From Gorsachius magnificus (taxonomy: Eukaryota > Chordata > Aves > Pelecaniformes > Ardeidae): DNA of 64,000 nucleotides. The stretch is taken from NCBI GenBank assembly GCA_034008185.1, contig CM067082.1, positions 103,969,311 through 104,033,310 on the forward strand, read 5' to 3'. A program made the position numbers and the translations under genes. The notes beneath the pieces were generated by a model. It made no database searches and was not told the DNA's origin. It saw only the letters and a list, made by a program, of their open reading frames with translations. Below, one piece after another: positions 23,940 to 37,500 of this stretch (position 1 is the stretch's first letter; each line of letters begins with the position of its first letter).

Positions 23940-24310
23940 CCTACCTTCACTAATAACGGAGGGAAAGAGGTCATGCGCAAGGGCGGCGGCAGGGAGCCGG
24001 GGAGCGGCAGGCGGGCTCCGAAGGAAGGCGTCAGGCGCCGCAGGGAGGGGAGGTGAGACGAGACGAGACGAGCCCGGGAGCCCCGGCCGGCCGCACCACT
24101 CCCACCGCCTCGGCCGCGGCCTGCACCCGCCCTTCGCCGGGCGGGCCTTGGCGTCGGGCGCCTCCAACCGCCCGTCAACCGTCACCGCGGGCAGGCGGGA
24201 AGGCCGCGGGTCGCCGCCACAGGACGCCTCAGCCCCCGCCGCGTGTGGGGGTTGTGCTGCTGCTGGTGCTCCTGTTGCTCGCCCTGACTGGCTTCACCTG
24301 CGTAGCTTCT
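23940..24310. promoter_or_regulatory. CpG island at the start of the shugoshin-like gene
   Basis: Very GC-rich stretch with many CpG dinucleotides (CCGGCCGG and CGCGG type words) in an otherwise AT-rich window. It lies directly upstream of the ATG at 23937 on the minus strand, the usual place of a housekeeping promoter. A repeated GAGACGAGAC word is seen at about 24053. Open frames through the island are probably by-products of its composition. Confidence 0.75.
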
Positions 24311-26789
24311 GGGGGGGGGGTGGTCAATCAACAGCGTGCAGTGAACGGGCTCCCAGGGTTTCAAGCGCGGGGTGAAGGTCTCCTTCTGGTGCACAAGCTG
24401 AGGCTGTGGAGGGTCACGGTCTCGGTGGAGTTTGGTAGAAAACGCTGTGAGCACCTCAGGCACCCCAGAGGCTGCTTTTTGGAATGCCGTGTCCCACAAA
24501 ACACAAATCAGGCAAATCTAGTTTCTCTTTACCTTTTTGGTGCTGCTGTCTGTCCCCCAACAAACAAACACTGGATCTGTCCACCCAGCCCCAACAATGG
24601 GCCCCCATAGACCAAGCAAAACCCCTGCAAGATTGAGGGAAGAACTAACTGTTCATGCCTTCCATAAAAATACTGGTACCACACCATGTTACAATTACCC
24701 TTATGCCCACTTTTCTACTAACTTTGCACCTTTTTGTGGGTGTAATTGGGTATAACCCCACATGCAAGAGGCACTAACAACCTTCCCTGTCCCCTTGCAA
24801 GCATCTCTAAGATTAGCTGGCTAATATCATTATAAATTAATCTCAACTTCCTTGTTTTCTCAACCAAACCCCAGTTGGTCTGACCAAAAATAGTAACTTT
24901 CCCTAGAAACTTTCCGTAATTACAGCTAACACTTGTTTTTCACTTGGCCGACATGCAGTTTGTGGTCTCCAGCAATGCTGGTAAGGTCATGGTCACTGTT
25001 CACTTGCCTGTCACAGATACACTGGCTCTGATTAAATGAACTGTGCTTTGATTAAAACAAACAAACAAACAACTTCCTCTATTGCTATCCAAGTGTCAGT
25101 TGTTATTACTTTTTTTTTTATTTTTTTTGTGCCTATTCTTGTATTGAGACAAAATAACCTTGTCTTTTTTCTTTTTCTTGTTACTGCTTTTCATGGTACC
25201 TCCCAGATCATCTTGATAATCTCAAGAACACTTTGAGGTATTTCTCTAGATTAATGTCTAAATTCCAGTCCATGCTGATTCCTGAGAGCAGAAATTGGAT
25301 GCTTTTCTCCAGCCAGTGAATGACCCCTAAACCCAGGCCCCACTGAAGGGATGACGGAGATTAAATGCAGGACCTCCGGAGGGTGCAGTCAGGCCACAGA
25401 ATGCTGAAATGGAAGATGACAGAGGTCGGGTTGAAATGGCTGGTGTTGAGGGACACGCAGTGGTACCTGGCAGGGGGCTGAGTGAGAGCAGACCCTTGTC
25501 TCCCAAGCTGGTGCCTCCTCAGCAAGCCTCATCTTTCCTGAGGTCATGCAATGCTATCTATTTATTTCACAGCATGGCCCTGCTATTGAAGACTTTTCTG
25601 ATCTCTTTGGACTCCAGTGAGATCATGCTGGTCTGTCTCTATTTGGGGGTTATTCTCTTGTGCAGGATAGAAAGATAAACTCCATTACTGAATTTTGTAG
25701 ACATTACCTTAGGAAAGATTGAAGCACTGGAATCATTTATAGCTCATCCAGGGAGGTGTTAGGAGAGGCAGAAGTCTTTTGAAAGAATTTTCCCCCTCCC
25801 CCCCCAGTATTACAGAAAAATTATAATAAAAAAAATCTTTAAGAAATATCAACATTTTCTGATGTGGCCTTTAGAGCCCAACTGACTTGGTGCTTAAAGA
25901 TTAGAATCCTGATGTGATCAGTAAATCTTAACATTCCCTTATGAACTACCCTTTTCTAACAAATTATGCCTAGGAAGTAAACCCAAAACTTTCTTCTGCA
26001 GAACTTCAGGAAACATTCTGCATTTTCAGTATTAATGCACAGTGCACAAATCAAGTATCCCACCTGCTGTGCATGTTTTGTCCAAGTGATGTTTTACCTG
26101 TGCTCCAGAAAAAGTTTTGCAGTAGGCTGGTAATTCTGAGTTAGCAACTCCTTATCTGATTGTCATGGTTTAATATTGAAATCAGAGTTTTCCCTGTGCC
26201 ATAAGATGTCCAGCTTCAATGGGATGGTTTCGAGGAAGTGAACTAGGAGGCAATGTGCTCCCCACCATATGCCAAGAGTTTTGTACGTGTAAATGCTCTC
26301 AAACCCCCCAAAGGATCCCTGTTATCTTCAGAATGCATGCCATGAAGAACAACTAAAGACCCTGATAGTTTCTTCTGAACAACAAAATGCAAAGAGTTAA
26401 CAGCACAGGCAATGATCTTTGTGATCCCCATATTACAACGGTCTCCTACTTTATGACTAGGCCTAGGGAGATCTGCTCCTTTCAATGAGGTTTCTCAACA
26501 GGGAAGGCATTTTCTTTTCCAAGCCCAAGAGACAGAAAGCTTGTTTTGCACCATCAAGATGGCTGTTCTTTGGAAAGCAGCTTTGGTACAAGCAGAAATA
26601 CTAACCCTCTGGATTACAAAGGTCCCAAAACCTGCCTTATTCTGAGAAATACTCCTGAAGGGTAACAGTTTGCAACAGGAAAGCATCTGATATGAGTGCA
26701 AAGGAACGACTCCTCTCAGATTAAACATTGGGCTCCTGCTGGCCTCAAGTAAAGTCCATGGCAGAGGCAGCACCACTTCAAATGCCCCT
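24311..26789. other. spacer between the shugoshin-like CpG island and the CR1 copy
   Basis: About 2.5 kb without recognisable coding exons. It has a run of ten G at about 24311-24320, several poly(T)/poly(A) stretches and a few short open frames without splice context. No MLH1 exon, which would be expected here from human gene order, was recognised on the plus strand. Confidence 0.4.
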
Positions 26790-27269
26790 TACTACAAGAA
26801 AGACGTTGCATTACTGGAACATGTCTAGAGGAAAGCAACAAAGCTGCTGAAGGGTCTGGAGCACAAGTCTGATGAGGAGCGGCTGAGGGAGCTGGGGTTT
26901 TTTAGTCTGGAGAAAAGGAGGCTGAGCGGAAACCTTATCGCCCTCTACAACCACCTGAAAGGAGGGGGTAGTGAGGTGGGTGTTGGTCTCTTCTCCCTGG
27001 TAACAGGCAATAGGATGAGGGGAAACGGCCTCAAGTTGTGCCAGGGCAGGTTTAGGTTGGACATTAGGAAAAATTTCTTCACTGAAAGGGTTGTCAAGCA
27101 TTGCAACAGGTCTGCTCGGGGAAGTGGTCAAGCCCCCATCCCTGGAGGTATTTAAAAGACAGGCAGATGAGGTGCTTAGGGACATGGTTTAGTGGTGGGA
27201 TGGCAGTGTTAGGTTAACGGTTGGACTTCATGATCTTAAAGGTCTTTTCCAACCTAAGCGATTCTATGA
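26790..27269 (+). mobile_element. CR1 LINE 3' part, plus orientation
   Basis: About 480 bp with the typical CR1 pieces agggtctggagcacaagtc, gaggagcggctgagggagct, ggaggtatttaaaagacagg and a 3' end in gattctatga. 5'-truncated, with decayed open reading frame. It lies just downstream of the LRRFIP2 3' end. Confidence 0.95.
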
Positions 27270-27634
27270 AATACTTCAGAATTGGCATTGCAGGTACTGC
27301 TCATTTCCCACTCATGATGTGCCAGCTTGAAAAGGGTGGAAGTTCCTAATTGCATTCACCCTCCATAGAGAATAGGCTACAAGGCAAAACCCACACCATT
27401 CCAGAAAGCACCTTCTTTTTTGTGCTGCCCCCCTCCTCCATGGCAGTATGGTCAAAGAGCAGCAGACCAGGATAAGAAATTGGGAAAAAAAAAAAAAAAA
27501 ATTCAAATTCACTACTGGAAAACCAAAAAGATACTTTTCAAAAATATGGAGATCAGAATTTGCTATTCTGCAAAGATTTTGCTCTGTCCTGTTGGCATCT
27601 CAGTATTTAAAAGAAAACACAAAACATCTGGTTT

Positions 27635-28450
27635 TGGTCAGTAAAGTGTCCATTTAATAAACTCCTTAGCCACATTTCCCACCCCTTCCTCCCACCCTAA
27701 AATTTCAATTCACACTTAAGCAGCAGATGACATAATTTGATGGTGTACAACAGAAGTTTTAAAATCTGCACTCTTAATACTAAGAGTGTATCAGGGGCTA
27801 GTATTTGATAAAATTACCTAGAACTCAGATGTGCCCATGCAAAAAAGCAGATCTTTATATACAGTCCCTACTTTTTTCTTATAAATTTAAATATTTTACA
27901 AAAATGTACTTTCAAAATGTATAAAGTTTAGTGAATACCCCAAATGTATCTTAAAATAAAACGTTATCTGATTTCAAAGGTTATTTTCAACAATGAAGTC
28001 TAAATTGCACCAGATAAAAGGCACTTGTGCTGTGATGTCTTGAGCAAATATACGTTAGTTTATAGTACAGTAATACAGTGTCTTCTTGAATTCATGCAGT
28101 TGTCTTGAAGCATCAAGCATCATTAAAGCAGCCAAAAGAGATCGTGAGTAAACTTGATTCCACAGTTGTAAAAACATTTTCTATCGCTAAGTCGAACATA
28201 CAGCATTGTGCTCCAGCTCTGACTCTAGAATGAAACGCTACAGAAAAATTGCTGTCATTCACATGGGAATTCAAACTACATTTCATTCTCTCATAAGTTA
28301 CAAAAAGAAGTATGCCATTTAATTATGGAACTAAACCACCAATGAACAGCTCAGTGTTCAAATAGTTTGTGCCAATGAAAGTCTGTATTTAAAAACAAGC
28401 TAAGGGCTAGTTATTCAAGGAGCAGTGCATCATATTTTTCAATTTCCACT
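27635..28450 (-). other. LRRFIP2: LRRFIP2 3' UTR with probable poly(A) signal
   Basis: AT-rich stretch directly after the LRRFIP2 stop codon, without open frames. An ATTAAA on the minus strand (27653-27658) is followed by a T/G-rich tract (tgttttgtgttttc), which fits a cleavage site near 27635. The end is inferred from these signals alone. Confidence 0.5.
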
Positions 28451-28561
28451 TCACTGTTGAGATAAAAGCGCAGTCCTATTTGCCTTCATCTTCTCCAGCC
28501 TTTTCATTAAGTGGCTATTGGTCATCTCCATCTCTTCTATCTTATCCAGTGCTGTTCTTAA
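28451..28561 (-). CDS. LRRFIP2: LRRFIP2 last coding exon with stop
   Basis: 111 nt, 36 codons and TGA. It begins [20 protein letters not shown] and ends [16 protein letters not shown], the typical C terminus of the family. The acceptor follows cattttatag. The 3' UTR continues to about 27.6 kb. Confidence 0.97.
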   Translation of the reverse strand, partial: LRTALDKIEEMEMTNSHLMKRLEKMKANRTALLSQQ

Positions 28562-31500
28562 CTATAAAATGAAAGCAAAAGTTACTGTCACTTTAAGTGT
28601 ACTTGGACTTTGTGCTGTTCTTAAGCTTTGACAGAGGAAATTAAGTAGGAATACAAGTATTATACGCTTTGTAAGAGTGCCACATAAGTTAATACATGAC
28701 ACTTTCATTATTGCAGTCAGATGAACCGGAATTCAACTGTTAAAAAAAATAATTGGGAAGCAACTGAAACATGAAACATGCACTCATTCCAAAAGAGCCA
28801 CCTGCAACTTCCTATTACATGCTATTTAAAGGTAAAGTCCTCTCCACCACTGCTACTTGCTGATGGATATATATTCCCATGGGTAGCAGGCATCACGCTA
28901 GTCATGGAGCAGCTCTTAAGCAAGCACAATCAACAGCTGAGTTCAGCACAGCTTCTTCCCAGCTCCCTGTGAGGTGTGCGCTGGACTCTTCCCAGGCTGG
29001 CATTTGACAGAGGGAGCATTCAACTCCCCACTCACTTTTATGGAAGGATTAGTTTAAAATAGTACAAGTTATCACTTTCAGAAGAAAATACAATTTGAGA
29101 TCCTTCCTTTCAAGGAAGTACTGCATTGAGTTGTAATTAATATTAGTTTTATGTGCTACAGTTATCTTCTGAATGCAACACTGATGGACTCTGAGGCCTC
29201 CTCAAAAATACACTTAAAAGCTGTAACCAAAGATTACAAAAAACCAGAGCTTGCAGGCAAAAGACAGAGCAGTTCAAGACTGAAAGGAGCATACAGCTGA
29301 AAAGGAAATCAAGTCAATTACCTCTCGCTGAAGCTTCCTCTTTTCAGCTTTGAGCTCATCTTCTACTTTTTCTGCATTTTCTGCTGCATTTTTATACCTT
29401 GCAACCTGCCCCTCAAGTCGTCCAATCTGCAAACCCAAACAAGAAAAAAGGAACAATTACTCAGGTGTTCCACCCTGAGCTCGCCTGCCACCAGCTGTGC
29501 TGCCCTTTCTGAAAAGCCACCATAACACAAGGCATCCTGTGAATCATCTACAGTATCTCCCTCTGGAAAGAGGAGGTTTAACTGTGTTAGCAGAAGCCAC
29601 AATTGCAAAGAAAGTGTTTAAAAGAACTAATAAAACAGTAAAATAAATTGTGGGCAGAAGCTTGGAATATCCTTCACTGCCCGCCCCTCCCTGGCAAGGG
29701 TCATGGGAAGCACTAGAGAATGGAACATGGTATAGGACACAGCTAAGAAGATACAGAAGGTTAAAGAACTAAGCAGAGAGAGAACAGTGGGGGAAAAAAA
29801 AACCAAAAAACCAAACAACTGGAATTGGGGAACACATGGGATTAAAAACAAAAGCTGAAAAGTTGAAAAGCAGAGACCATATGAAAAGGTGCAAAGTAGA
29901 AAGGAGACTGTAACTGTTACCAGGACATGATGCAAGATGTCTTGAGCTCAAGCACAGACTTCAGCAGTAAAGAGGGGGCTCGAGACAAATCCTGGTTGCA
30001 ATCTGCAGGTGTTAAACCCCACTTGCTCTACTGTTATACTTATCACTCCCTGCTACCCCCAAATCCAGAGGACAGGCTAGTAGCCTGCTGCTGTGCAAGA
30101 GACACCAACTATGCATCTCTGATTCAAATTATAATCCTTTATGTCATTTTTAAGTGATCTACAGAGATGCTGAACTATGTTACTGACTTACAAAGTGTGA
30201 GTAAATCAGTGTGAAATGGACATATATGTGTATCTATAAAAACAAACTCTTGAATTTCAAAGAGTAAATTATGTACCTTCCATAGTATATAACTTTCTTA
30301 CAAGTAATTAAGCTACATAAACTCATTTTCTTGAACTACTAGCTTCAGTTCCTCCTTATATTCTGTCATACATTCACATCACATCTTAGTAAATTAACTC
30401 CAGATTATTTTCTCTTCCAGTTAGACTATGCACAGGTATTGAATTGCAGGAAATACGAAAAAATATAAATGTAGTGCCACTCTGTGCAAACTAAAGAACA
30501 AACAGTAAATCAAATGATGAAATAGGTTTTCATAGCTTTTGTTGAAAAAAGTATTGTAAAAGTGTGCAGAGCAAGTGTAATGATAACAATAAATATGAAG
30601 ACACACACACTTACATTTTGTTCCAAGGTAGTTATATCTTGTTCAGCTTTTGAAAGCTTAAATTTGTATTCACTAATTTGTCTGTTGGCATCTCCTAGAC
30701 AAAAATTGACATGAATATATTACTCAAAGCAACTCTCTAAACTGGCAGTTTCCCGTTTAATTAACATTCATTAAGAAGACCATTTTATTGAGAAGCCCGT
30801 ATACAGGATTATGAAGTGGTAAATTTTCTTTCAGAAGTCTTTTTTGAGAGTAAGAAAAGGAATTAATTTTCCCATTACTTAGAGAACACACCTACTATCT
30901 CTGTAAGAGCGTGCCTTAAATCTCAGATGTATAAATGAGATACACACCTTATAAAACACATCCTTAGATCAGCAAACTTATCTCTCAAGAGAATTGACAC
31001 AGTAACCAACACGCACTGCAAAATGGGTCAAATCACAACAGACAAAATACCAGCAGCATTTAGCATAGACATCTGTAGTAACTTTTGAATGATATGTAGC
31101 ACAAGGCTTGAACCTGCCTGACAAACTCCAAAGAGCTTTGAAAATTTCTGTTGGTGTTATATTTTAGCCCTGACATTGCCAGTCCTCTGTTCACGTTCAT
31201 TGCCACAAACATATTAAATGACAATCTGTCAAACAAGTAAAGTTTTCAACCGAAGAAATAGCTTGCTTGAAATGGAAAGTAGTTTAGTGCTCCTATGAAG
31301 CAACACTGAATATTGTGTTAAACTTTAATAGTTTTTCTTTTTTGCTTCAGAGAATAAGTATTTTAGATTAAGTTTCTGTATCAAAGATTCAATAAAAAAA
31401 TCAGGTAGATTAACAAAATACCTCAGCTGAAATGCTATGATCTAAAAATTGAAACTGCAGTAGCAGCACCCATTCTAGGCAAAGTCATCAACTAAAAAAT

Positions 31501-34500
31501 AGCTTCCCAGCATATTGTTATTCAACAGAGAGGCAGATTTTTAAGCTGTTCTGCAGTGAGAAATTTCCTGCAAGGTGATATACCAATAAAAAACTAGCTG
31601 CTCAATGATATAGTCATTCACAGTACTACTACTGCACAACAATATAGGAAAGGAGCTGGAAGAGTCTGTTTCCTCTCCCCAGTAGGAACACCTTTGAACA
31701 GTAGCCATATACCTACTCTGCATTTCAATTAGCTGCAAGTCAGAACCGTTCTCTAAGCCTATGATATCTGGATTCATGCCATCGCTTTTAGAATATTTCT
31801 GTCGTTCTTCTTCCAACTGCATCTTCAGTTTTCTAACCTGAAAAAGAAGCATTCTTTCGTGAAAAAGACACTCCCAGAAGTTCAGTAGTTGTATATCTAA
31901 GTGTTCAATGGGAAAAAGGCAAAGCAGTCCTGAGATGCCACTGGCTGAGATGGTTCTGTAAGCAGGAGTAGCAGAGCCACATAGGGGAGGCAAGGAAGCC
32001 AGTTGCTGAGGCCTGTGGCTGCAGTCCCCCGACCCTGCTGCTGGGTGAGTGCCCTCTGCCTGTCAATGCACCATCCAAACCCACCAGTTCGGTCAGTGCT
32101 GCAAGGGCACCCAGCAGCTCTAACCCAGCTGCCTTTCCAGAGGAGGTGGCAGCATTAAACTCGGTTTATGCATTTATTTTACAGTATACTTTTTACACTC
32201 TTATGAGTTCACTTCTGCAGTAAGCTTTTTACACGTATGAAGATAACGCACAATATCATGGTGAGTTTACAGAAAAAATAATCCATGGTTTTTTTGGGGT
32301 CCTCTCTTATACTCCACCTGGAAGCAATGGTCCTAGGCAAGTCAATAGCGTATGTTAAACGGTTCCATTTCATGCTACAGGAGTTGTCTCGGGATTTTTC
32401 CAGTAGTTAGGGAACACAGATTCCTCAGCCATGTCCTCTGTGTCTGGAGTGTATGAATGAAGTCGGAGCTACTTTTTTTGATTCTCTTACCAAAATATTG
32501 CCCTACAGATTAGTGGTATGGGAGTCATACTTGCAAAACTCCCATTCTTTACATAAATCAAATATTTTAACAGTGATTTTTGCAATTATATGGTGATAAA
32601 TATGCATATACATCTCTATATACTTAATAGCCTTGTTTCAATACTAACATTTATTGGCATTCTAACCCAAGTATCTATACTAAAATTAAGGTAACATTCC
32701 CAGCAAAAACAGATGTTGACAACCACTTTAAATTTGCAATGTGTTCAACTACAAGCACAAAAACTATGGTATTCTTGACAACTGTTCAATGGCTGTATGC
32801 TTTCTTGAGTCCTCTCTTCTCAATACTGAATTGCACTAAAATACAACTACTTTGATAATATTAATTTTCTATTTGATTAACTGAAATGATCAAAGCAATA
32901 GGCACCACTTAGCAATGTGGAAGAAAGTGCCACTTGAGCTTATGAGAATGTAATTTTACTGACTTCAGTATTTCTGCATGAGATAAAATAAAAGGAAGAA
33001 TGTGCCCTAACAGAGTCAGCAGCAAGTTAGATTTCAGCTATCCAGTTAGTGAAATAAGGGTTCTTTACCAACCAAGATCAAAATCACGTATATATAGACA
33101 CTAGTGAGAGGAGCTGATAATTCCTGGTAGCCAGCCAGTTAAGAAGTCAAGTATTTTATTTTGTTTAGTGCGTAAGTGCCTTTGGTGCTTAATATTTGCT
33201 TATTGCTAATGTGTGTGTTAATAGTCTGCAAAAGGATATATAAAAGTCTATTTCTTAAAATAATAGCTTATGTTACCTGGGACAATAATTCCTCCTTTTC
33301 TCCAGCCAGTTTTCGTAGCCGGACATCTGAAAACGAAAGAATCCAATTAAAAACCAGATAAATCTGTAGCTAAGAACATATTTTTCATAACTTTTTGTTC
33401 AGTTTCAAATAAAATGCTCTTCAAACTTAAAGCTAAGAGCACTGGCAGCATAAAACTTTGATATCTCAGTAATAACAACATACAAGCCTTCAGTTAATAG
33501 CAAAAAAAAAAAAAGTAAAAATATTTCATTCACACTGTTTATTACTATAACAATTTTAAAAGCAAGACCTCTGAGTTTAGTAGTTCTTCAAAGTAAATTA
33601 ACAACTGAGGATTTTTTTTAATAATAAAACACAGTTTTCCCCCCAATATCTAGAACAGCCATTTCCAACAAAATTTTCTTCTGATTGTATACTCTTTTCC
33701 CTGTCTTATTCTTAAAGATTGCTGTCTCTTCATGGAAGGTGGTAAGCTTCCCCATATGTTTAGAAAGTTTGTAGAAAGTGTTCTCAAACCACAAAAAAAG
33801 TACTTGGGAAAGGCCCACAGGAATGTTGCAGTATCTGTAATCAGTCAGAAGATCAGTAATAGCTACAAAACAGTCTGTAAGGTAACACAGTGCTAGGGTT
33901 AGAGAAGCTCCCTAACTCCCTCAGAAATTGTAGCTTTGACGGTAACAAAGCATAAAGACGTGTATTTCACTATGATGGAGACACAGCAGAAACATGTATC
34001 AAGTCTAATATCTGTCAAAACAAAAATATGTAACTATTACTATATGTTATGAGCAAATATAATGCAAGTGTATAAAGATGTTTCTTTGCATGTTCACTAA
34101 CAGAGTTTTACAGTGGATCGACTATGTATACAATAACTTGTTCAACCTAAGGATAAAAGCAAGTTAAAACAAAGGCCCCCAAAACCTGTATCTTTCTGTT
34201 GTCTGTGTCATTTTTTGAATGTCTAAAAACTTTTTTTCCCCCCTAATGAATTCAATGAAAGACTCCACTTGCTTTACACTAATAAAGGCAGAAGTATTTT
34301 AAGGAAGGGGAAAGAATATACAATACATTGTTTTCTATAACTGAAGTTCTTTCACTGATTATACATACTTCTAAAGAATTTTTTTCATTAAACACAATGA
34401 AAAACATACTAATCCAAAAGACTACACTTCTAGGCAAGGTATTTTCTGACAGTAAAAAAAAAGAAACTGGACCAAGAGATCCAATCAGTTATAAACATCC

Positions 34501-37500
34501 ACACATGTACTATTATTTAGTTTTTACCCAAAGGATGTATCTGTCTTTTCACTCAGAATAGTAATAATAATAAAAAACCCTGAAGCTCCCCCCCCAAACT
34601 ACCACACAATCTTGAAAGTTGTGTAAGCATGCATTCCAGAAGCATCACAGGTATCTTTTTGTGGCTGTAAGTCACAACCCACTGTGAACAGGAGGGAAAC
34701 AAAGATGTCAAACACTCTATAAAGTATGTTAGAATATTTTTACCTAGTGGTCCTTCTCCTGCAGATTCCAAGACTTGAGCAGCTTCCTGTGATACAACTG
34801 TTATTGCACCAACCACTGATTCATGGTTTACATCACCATTTGGTGTGCCATCTGGAATTATAACTAATCCATGTTTCTAAAAATACAAAAGAAAAAAAAC
34901 TAACCATACAAGAGCAGTGCTAAAATATAATCGGACAGAAAAGTTTTTAAAAAGCTTCTCAAGTTGATCAAGACAGTTAGAACAAAATGCGCCATTTATC
35001 CTACTCTAAGGTCAGGTTTTGAGACTGCACAAGAACAGTAACCATTCTTCCTCTTTTTCATTGACCTTGATTTCATGCCCCATTCCTGGATTTCTGTTAC
35101 TGTAAAGTAACTACTATCAACATACCTCTCCTCTCTTCATTGCTTCCTTCAGGTCAGCCAACTCCCCTCTGAGCTCATCTCGCTCATTCTTAATGCAGTC
35201 AAAGTAATCTTTCTGTCTTTCTAGGGCCTGGGTTCAGGCAGACAGCAAGAAAAAGAATGGTACAGAGAAAAAGTATATGACAGATAGCAGAGAGATTTTC
35301 TACAAGGACATACAAAGAGCTCAATAAAAGTAAAGACATTAAAAGGGGTATTTAATATATATAAGCATACATCTCTGATAACTACCTGTTACAAGTCACA
35401 TATCTAGCCTATTTGCTGCATGTTTGTCATGACATAAGTTTTACCCAGGTGAGTCTTAGTAGATTCTACAATAGATTTCTATTTAGTGGATTCTAGTTTT
35501 GGTAGATTTTGATAAATTAAATTGAATACCAAAAGAGGGATTCTTCTTAATACAGGCACTCTGTGGCCAGAAATAAAATTTGCTGGAACTCAGTTGGAAA
35601 GATCCTAAAAAATTACATTAATTGAACTAATTTCTCTATCTTTTATAAGGTACAGAAGAAGAAATCTTACCTCACAAAAGACCTTGGATATATAAGCCTA
35701 TCATCCACTTAAAAATACTAGTTTATTTACTACTTGCTTAAGTATTACAACCACTCTTTACTAAAACCAAAGCGATCAGTTTTAGAGGGGAAGAAAAAGC
35801 AGGAAACTCTACCAGCACTATTTTAGCACAAGGACGGATGGCAGCTAAAAGCACAATGTGGACATAGATGGGTTTGCCTACCTATGCTGGAGCTGTGTCA
35901 CCTGGCAATTCGTCAGACACTTTCACTTGACTGGGCAGCATCCCAGCATTCCATTCAAATTCCATACTGCATGCATTACAAATAACCCTGACCATACAGC
36001 AACTGCAAAAGTGTACACACATTTTGCCAAGAAAATTATCCAACTAAACCTTGTGTCATGCATGAATCTTTAGGAATGGACTGATACAAAGAAAGAAATG
36101 AAGGTGTATACCTTTGTATTGTAACAGCTCCACATAACAATTGCAGTATGCTCAATTTTAATAATTATCTAAAATCTGTAATAGTAGAGCAATGTTTTAA
36201 TGCGTTGTCTTACTTTCAACATAAAAATGCAAGTGCTGTTGCACTTGATTTATTAGTATGCAAAAGTAGCACTTAAAATATAGGTAATGCAGCATATGTG
36301 AAAGCATTACCTACCACATCATAGTTTAAGAATTCGTAAAGTGTCCTTTATTTCCTAACACATACTAGATCTCTGCAACTACACTATAAACAGCATGAAG
36401 ACCCTTAATCATTACACCATTTTGTGTTCCACTTAAAGATAACACACACCTTTTCCATTTTTGAAGAACAGTGGCAGAGGGAAATAAGCTCACCCACTTG
36501 AGAGAATGGACACAAAGGCCCAGCCAGAATCACACAGCAAACACAGATCCTCTGTCTGCTTGGCAGCGCGCCAACCTTCCCAAAACATTCTTTCTATTCT
36601 CACCCCCTATGTGCAAGCGTTGGAAATCAGAAAATTTTGATGGGGAAGTAAGTGAGAGTGATATAACCATATACCTCTACCTATGGAGAGATTAGTAATC
36701 ATTATTCAGTGTTGAAAAACTTCAGCAAAACTGCTAGCGTTTGTGTGCTCAGGGGTTATGACACATGATTTTGTACTAAATCTGCTCCTGAAATTCTTCT
36801 ATCATTGGGCAGGGAAGGAATAAAAATCAGGACAAGTAAGCTCTGCAGGCATGTTTTAACATACAGGTCTGATTAAAAGCTGATCACTTGGCAGAAAGCA
36901 GCCTGGGGTCCTATTCTCAAATATTCCAAAAACCTTCATAAAATCTATGCACTCAGACATGCCATTGCTAATTTCAAATTGGCAATGCATGTACAATTTG
37001 GCATCAAACAGTAAAATGGCTGTATATTTCGGGAATATAACCTGAAGTTTAATGTCTTCAAATTGATCTAATTTAAGACCAAATACAACTACAGATTTCA
37101 ATCAATTTGTAGAAACAGGAAAATATAAGAAGGCAGGTGTAAATTAGAGTCATGCTATCTGTTCTGCTTGCCTCCCTTTCTTCCTCTGAGGCAGCATCAG
37201 TCTTGCATATGTTGTAAAACTAGGTTGCAATTTGAATTGTAAACCACTACTTTGTCAAGTTTCTCAGAGACTTCTGAAGCTGGAACAGATTAAAAATTAG
37301 CAAAACTACCCAGTACTGGGGAGAAAGAGTAAAACTGTGAGCTAAGAAAAATAATGTAAGTGTTTTTAGGGAATGGAAGCGAGAAAGAAAAGACAGCAGT
37401 GTTTTTACATTTTAAGAACTAAGAAATTTCAATTCCAACATGGTAAAAAAAAAAAAACCCACACACTAGAAAAAAATCCAGTTATGGTGTTTACAAAAAC

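Noticed and set aside
24053..24610. 185-codon plus-strand frame through the CpG island
   Set aside because: Arg/Pro/Ala-rich translation typical of GC-rich non-coding DNA. The real start codon lies on the other strand.
30601..30612. (CA)n microsatellite
   Set aside because: Only six units next to a splice donor; too short to be of interest.
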